From an uncultured Eubacteriales bacterium (GTDB taxonomy: Bacteria; Bacillota; Clostridia; Oscillospirales; CAG-272): 8,150 nt of DNA. The notes under the pieces were generated by a model. It searched no databases, was not told where the DNA came from, and saw only the letters and a program-made list of their open reading frames with translations. The translations under genes and the position numbers were made by a program. Positions 5,759 through 8,150 of the stretch are shown here, in pieces; position 1 is the first letter of the stretch; each line of letters starts with the position of its first letter. The stretch covers positions 1-8,150 of the forward strand of contig URSW01000068.1 in assembly GCA_900550625.1 (NCBI GenBank), written 5' to 3'.

Positions 5759-6691
5759 TTACAAATCCCGCTTTGCTTTCACGGCGGCGCAGTACCAGCC
5801 GTTCTCGCTTTCGTCCGAGTCCACCTCGAATCCGTTTGCCGAAAGCGCGGCGCGTACCTCATCCGCGCGCTCACTGATTATTCCCGACACGATGAGAACC
5901 GCGCCGTCCTTCATGAACGCTCCGACATCGGGGGCAAGTCTGATTATCACGTCGGCGACGATGTTTGCGCACACGACGTCGTATTTCTTCTCCGGCACCG
6001 CCGAGAGAAGATAGCTGACCGCGCACTCTACGCACGGTGTGGAATTCAGCACCGTATTCTCCTTCGCCACCTTGATCGACTGCGGGTCGATATCGCACGC
6101 GAAGGCATCGGCGGCGCCGAGCTTCGCAGCCGTGATTGCAAGGATTCCGCTGCCGCAGCCCACGTCGAGCACGCTCTCGCCGCCGTGTATGTACTTCTCG
6201 AGCATCGCGGCGCAGAGCCTCGTCGTTTCGTGCGTTCCCGTACCGAACGCCATTCCGGGATCCATGAGCACCGTCACCTCGCCGGATGCGGCATCGTACT
6301 TCTCCCACACAGGAACTATGACGACCCTTTTTCCGGTCTTGATCGGCTTGTAGTACTTCTTCCACGAATCCGCCCAATCCTCCTCGGACACGCCGCATAC
6401 GTCGATCTGCGCGGGAATTTTGAGCTCGTCGAATCTGCCGCGCGCGAACGAGACGCTCTCGGCGGGATTTGCGCTGTCGGAGATGAACGCCGACACCGCG
6501 CAGGTCGAGCGATCCCGTGCAAGCAGCTCCTCATCTATGAGGTCGCCGTAAACTCCGTCGAGATCCTTCTCGATATCGGAGTAGTCCTCCGTCATCAGCG
6601 AATTCGAGATCATGCCCATGACCGCTTCCACGTCGGACAGATATGCGACAGGCGCGCTCGCCTTTATCTGTATCCATTTACCGTTTTCCAT
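5759..6691 (-). CDS. prmA: Ribosomal protein L11 methyltransferase
   Basis: A 310-residue S-adenosylmethionine-dependent enzyme that methylates ribosomal protein L11 in the cytoplasm. Residues 1-115 form the variable N-terminal substrate-recognition domain. Class I methyltransferase motifs follow: the PrmA signature MDPGMAFGTGTHETTRLC (143-160), the SAM-binding loop SVLDVGCGSGILAI (173-186), CDIDPQSI (199-206) with its acidic residue for the ribose, and CANIVADVI (241-249), the family's N-I/P motif. Length is normal for the family. The start is fixed by GGAG 5 nt upstream of the ATG; this site overlaps the stop codon region of dnaJ (TAAGGAGCGCAAATG), so the two genes are co-transcribed and probably translationally coupled. 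The dnaJ-prmA order is common in Bacillota. In many relatives rsmE comes next, but here the operon ends and a terminator follows. Confidence 0.96.
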   Translation of the reverse strand: MENGKWIQIKASAPVAYLSDVEAVMGMISNSLMTEDYSDIEKDLDGVYGDLIDEELLARDRSTCAVSAFISDSANPAESVSFARGRFDELKIPAQIDVCGVSEEDWADSWKKYYKPIKTGKRVVIVPVWEKYDAASGEVTVLMDPGMAFGTGTHETTRLCAAMLEKYIHGGESVLDVGCGSGILAITAAKLGAADAFACDIDPQSIKVAKENTVLNSTPCVECAVSYLLSAVPEKKYDVVCANIVADVIIRLAPDVGAFMKDGAVLIVSGIISERADEVRAALSANGFEVDSDESENGWYCAAVKAKRDL

Positions 6692-6700
6692 TTGCGCTCC

Positions 6701-7834
6701 TTATTTGAAGAACTTTTTGAAGAACTTCGTTTTCTTCGTATAATTCGTCTCTCCGGACAGCTCGGCGAATTCGCGGAGCTTCTCCTTCTGAGCGGAGCTC
6801 AGATTCTTCGGAACCTCGATGACGACCGTGATTATAAGATCGCCGCGACGCGACGAATTGTTCACATACGGCACGCCCTTCTGCTTAAGCGTGAACGACG
6901 TTCCCGTCTGAGTGCCCTCGGGCACGGTGAACTTCTCCTTGCCCTCAAGCGTGGGGATATCGATCTCCGCGCCGAGAGTCGCCTCGGTGAAGGTTATCGG
7001 CACCTCGCAGTAGATATCGTAGCCGTCGCGCTCGAATACCGGGTGCGCCTTGACCGCCACGCTTATCAGAAGATCGCCGGCGCTGCCGCCGCGAAGTCCG
7101 TCCGAGCCCTGACCGCGCAGGGATATCCTCTGCCCGTTGTCGATTCCCGCGGGGATCGAGACCTCGAGCGTTTTTGTCGCCTGAACCGTTCCGGTTCCGC
7201 GGCACGCTTTACACGGATTCTCGATCACGGTGCCGCGTCCGCCGCACGCATCGCAGGTGCGCTGCGTCTGCATCACGCCGAGCGGCGTACGCTGCTGAAC
7301 GCGGATCTGTCCGCTTCCCGAGCATTTCGTACACGTCTTCGGCTGGCTTCCCTTTGCGGCGCCCGTTCCGGAGCATTCCGCGCACCGCTGCGTCCGGCGG
7401 TAGGTGATATCCTTTTTCACGCCGAAAACCGCTTCCTCAAACGAAAGCGTGATGCGCACGTTTACGTCGTCGCCGCGGACGGGACCGTTCTGCCTGCGCG
7501 ACGATGTGCCGCCGCCGAAAAAGGAGGAGAATATATCGCCGAAGCCGCCCATGTCGAAGCCGCCGAAATCCCCGAAGCCGGAGAATCCCGAGCCGCCCGC
7601 CGTGGGATCGAACGCATCGTGACCGTAGGTGTCGTACTTCTTTCGCTTATCGGCGTCGGAGAGCACGGCGTAAGCCTCGTTCACTTCCTTGAATTTCTGT
7701 TCGGCTTCCTTGTCGCCCGGATTCATATCGGGGTGGTACTTCTTCGCAAGCGAGCGGTAAGCCTTTTTTATGTCGGCATCCGACGCGCTTTTGTCAACGC
7801 CGAGCACCTCGTAGTAGTCACGTTTATCTGCCAT
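6701..7834 (-). CDS. dnaJ: Chaperone DnaJ (type I Hsp40)
   Basis: A 377-residue co-chaperone that delivers unfolded clients to DnaK and stimulates its ATPase through the J domain. The J domain spans 1-70, with HPD at 34-36 in KKYHPDMNPGD. A Gly/Phe-rich linker runs about 78-110. The zinc-binding domain has all four CxxCxGxG repeats: CAECSGTG (151), CTKCSGSG (168), CDACGGRG (194) and CKACRGTG (208), giving two complete zinc sites. C-terminal client-binding beta domains follow, with VSIPAGIDNGQRISLRGQG (225-243) and the usual PVFERDGYDIYCEVPI. All key residues are present and the length is typical. The start MADKRDYYEVLGV is the canonical family start, although no Shine-Dalgarno lies at normal distance (see the leader entry). 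prmA follows after 9 nt. No dnaK end is visible upstream inside the window, and no CIRCE operator was found. Confidence 0.98.
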   Translation of the reverse strand: MADKRDYYEVLGVDKSASDADIKKAYRSLAKKYHPDMNPGDKEAEQKFKEVNEAYAVLSDADKRKKYDTYGHDAFDPTAGGSGFSGFGDFGGFDMGGFGDIFSSFFGGGTSSRRQNGPVRGDDVNVRITLSFEEAVFGVKKDITYRRTQRCAECSGTGAAKGSQPKTCTKCSGSGQIRVQQRTPLGVMQTQRTCDACGGRGTVIENPCKACRGTGTVQATKTLEVSIPAGIDNGQRISLRGQGSDGLRGGSAGDLLISVAVKAHPVFERDGYDIYCEVPITFTEATLGAEIDIPTLEGKEKFTVPEGTQTGTSFTLKQKGVPYVNNSSRRGDLIITVVIEVPKNLSSAQKEKLREFAELSGETNYTKKTKFFKKFFK

Positions 7835-7877
7835 TGGTTACGGATATACCGAGGTAATTCCGCGGTATTCCTCCCTT
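7835..7877 (-). promoter_or_regulatory. dnaJ leader with displaced Shine-Dalgarno and bridging hairpin
   Basis: The only good Shine-Dalgarno, AAGGGAGG (minus strand, 7870-7877), lies 35 nt or more from the dnaJ ATG. Between them GGAATACCG pairs with CGGTATATCC (7842-7851 with 7863-7871, one bulged base) around an 11-nt loop. If this hairpin forms, AAGGGA stays unpaired and is brought to an effective 7 nt from the ATG, while the last GG of the site is taken into the stem. A 22-codon ORF (7892-7824) overlaps the dnaJ start in another frame and could couple translation, but it has no ribosome binding site of its own. I infer structure-dependent initiation; this has not been tested. Confidence 0.4.
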
Positions 7878-8150
7878 CAAAATCAATTTCATCGTGCGGC
7901 GGTGCGAGTTCTCCGTGCGGCGAAAGCCGGGCTTCGGAGATCGGGGAACAAATCGGCGGTCACGCGCCGTGCCGCCCGTGCGGAAAGCGAGATGCGCCGA
8001 TGCGTCCTGCATTCGTCCGTCATCGGTCGGTATGCCCGCCGATCGGAATCTGTTCGGATACCCATCGATCGGAATCTGTTCGGATGAGCGCCGGTCATAA
8101 TCGGACATTTCACCGATCGGAAGCCGTCCGTTCGTCCGCCTTGCATCAGC
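7878..8150. other. Region upstream of dnaJ with no convincing gene
   Basis: Short open frames exist on both strands, but they are Arg-rich, overlap one another and carry no recognisable motif or good ribosome binding site. I see no CIRCE element, no convincing sigma-A promoter, no tRNA and no recognisable C-terminus of DnaK or GrpE. The notable content is the tandem repeat at 8034-8085 with degenerate related sequence on either side. It may be a long spacer within a dnaK-dnaJ cluster, or dnaJ-prmA may stand apart from dnaK here. Confidence 0.5.
8034..8085. repeat. Two tandem 26-bp direct repeats
   Basis: Units 8034-8059 and 8060-8085 match at 23 of 26 positions, and their last 20 bases (CGATCGGAATCTGTTCGGAT) are identical. 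Related fragments lie nearby: CATCGGTCGG at 8021-8030, TAATCGGAC at 8098-8106 and CCGATCGGAA at 8113-8122, suggesting a decayed longer array. The period of 26 is not a multiple of three, which argues against coding. It could be a regulator-binding tandem site, or simple local duplication. Confidence 0.85.

Noticed and set aside
8008..8137. CRISPR array
   Set aside because: The 26-bp repeats are directly adjacent with no unique spacers between them, and no cas gene is present.
7889..8146. Several Arg-rich open frames on both strands upstream of dnaJ
   Set aside because: They overlap each other, lack ribosome binding sites and motifs, and cross a 26-bp repeat whose period is not a multiple of three.
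7835..8150. CIRCE heat-shock operator (TTAGCACTC-N9-GAGTGCTAA)
   Set aside because: Looked for upstream of dnaJ; no such inverted repeat is present.

Overview
The window looks like chromosomal DNA from an uncultured, GC-rich member of the Bacillota, probably a gut-type Clostridia lineage. Three things suggest this: the order dnaJ then prmA on one strand (the usual tail of the hrcA-grpE-dnaK-dnaJ-prmA heat-shock cluster in Clostridia and Bacilli), Gram-positive-strength Shine-Dalgarno sites (AAGGAGG, AAGGAG), and a GH2 glycosidase of a type common in gut Firmicutes. No finer taxonomic placement is supported.

Layout. From 1 to 2568 the minus strand carries a two-gene unit: a calcineurin-like metallophosphoesterase followed 31 nt later by a GH2 glycoside hydrolase that runs off the left edge. 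It is driven by a near-consensus promoter at 2682-2710. A bidirectional terminator (2714-2739) separates it from a minus-strand gene for a small ferritin-like four-helix protein (2746-3180). A 131-nt divergent intergenic region with a near-perfect sigma-A promoter leads into a plus-strand glycerophosphodiester phosphodiesterase (3312-4025). The compositionally foreign part follows: a strong 16-bp hairpin at 4032-4070, then an AT-rich plus-strand gene for a DUF2130 protein (4117-5601) with an internal 207-bp tandem duplication in its coiled coil, closed by a strong bidirectional terminator (5627-5656). To its right, on the minus strand, are prmA (5759-6691) and dnaJ (6701-7834), separated by 9 nt and clearly co-transcribed. 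The last 316 nt hold no convincing gene. They contain the dnaJ leader and two tandem 26-bp repeats.

How the genes relate. dnaJ (Hsp40 co-chaperone) and prmA (ribosomal protein L11 methyltransferase) are housekeeping neighbours. The GDPD may recycle glycerophosphodiesters from lipid or teichoic-acid turnover. The phosphoesterase and GH2 genes look like an operon, but no shared substrate can be read from sequence. The DUF2130 gene is the clear accessory element: AT-rich, isolated, and bounded on each side by a hairpin. Its putative nuclease core (D...ExK pattern) behind a long coiled coil resembles the RmuC layout. I found no tRNA, rRNA, CRISPR array, transposase gene or multi-gene defence system. 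The points most worth follow-up are the DUF2130 island, its duplicated coiled coil, the boundary hairpin, and the unusual dnaJ leader.
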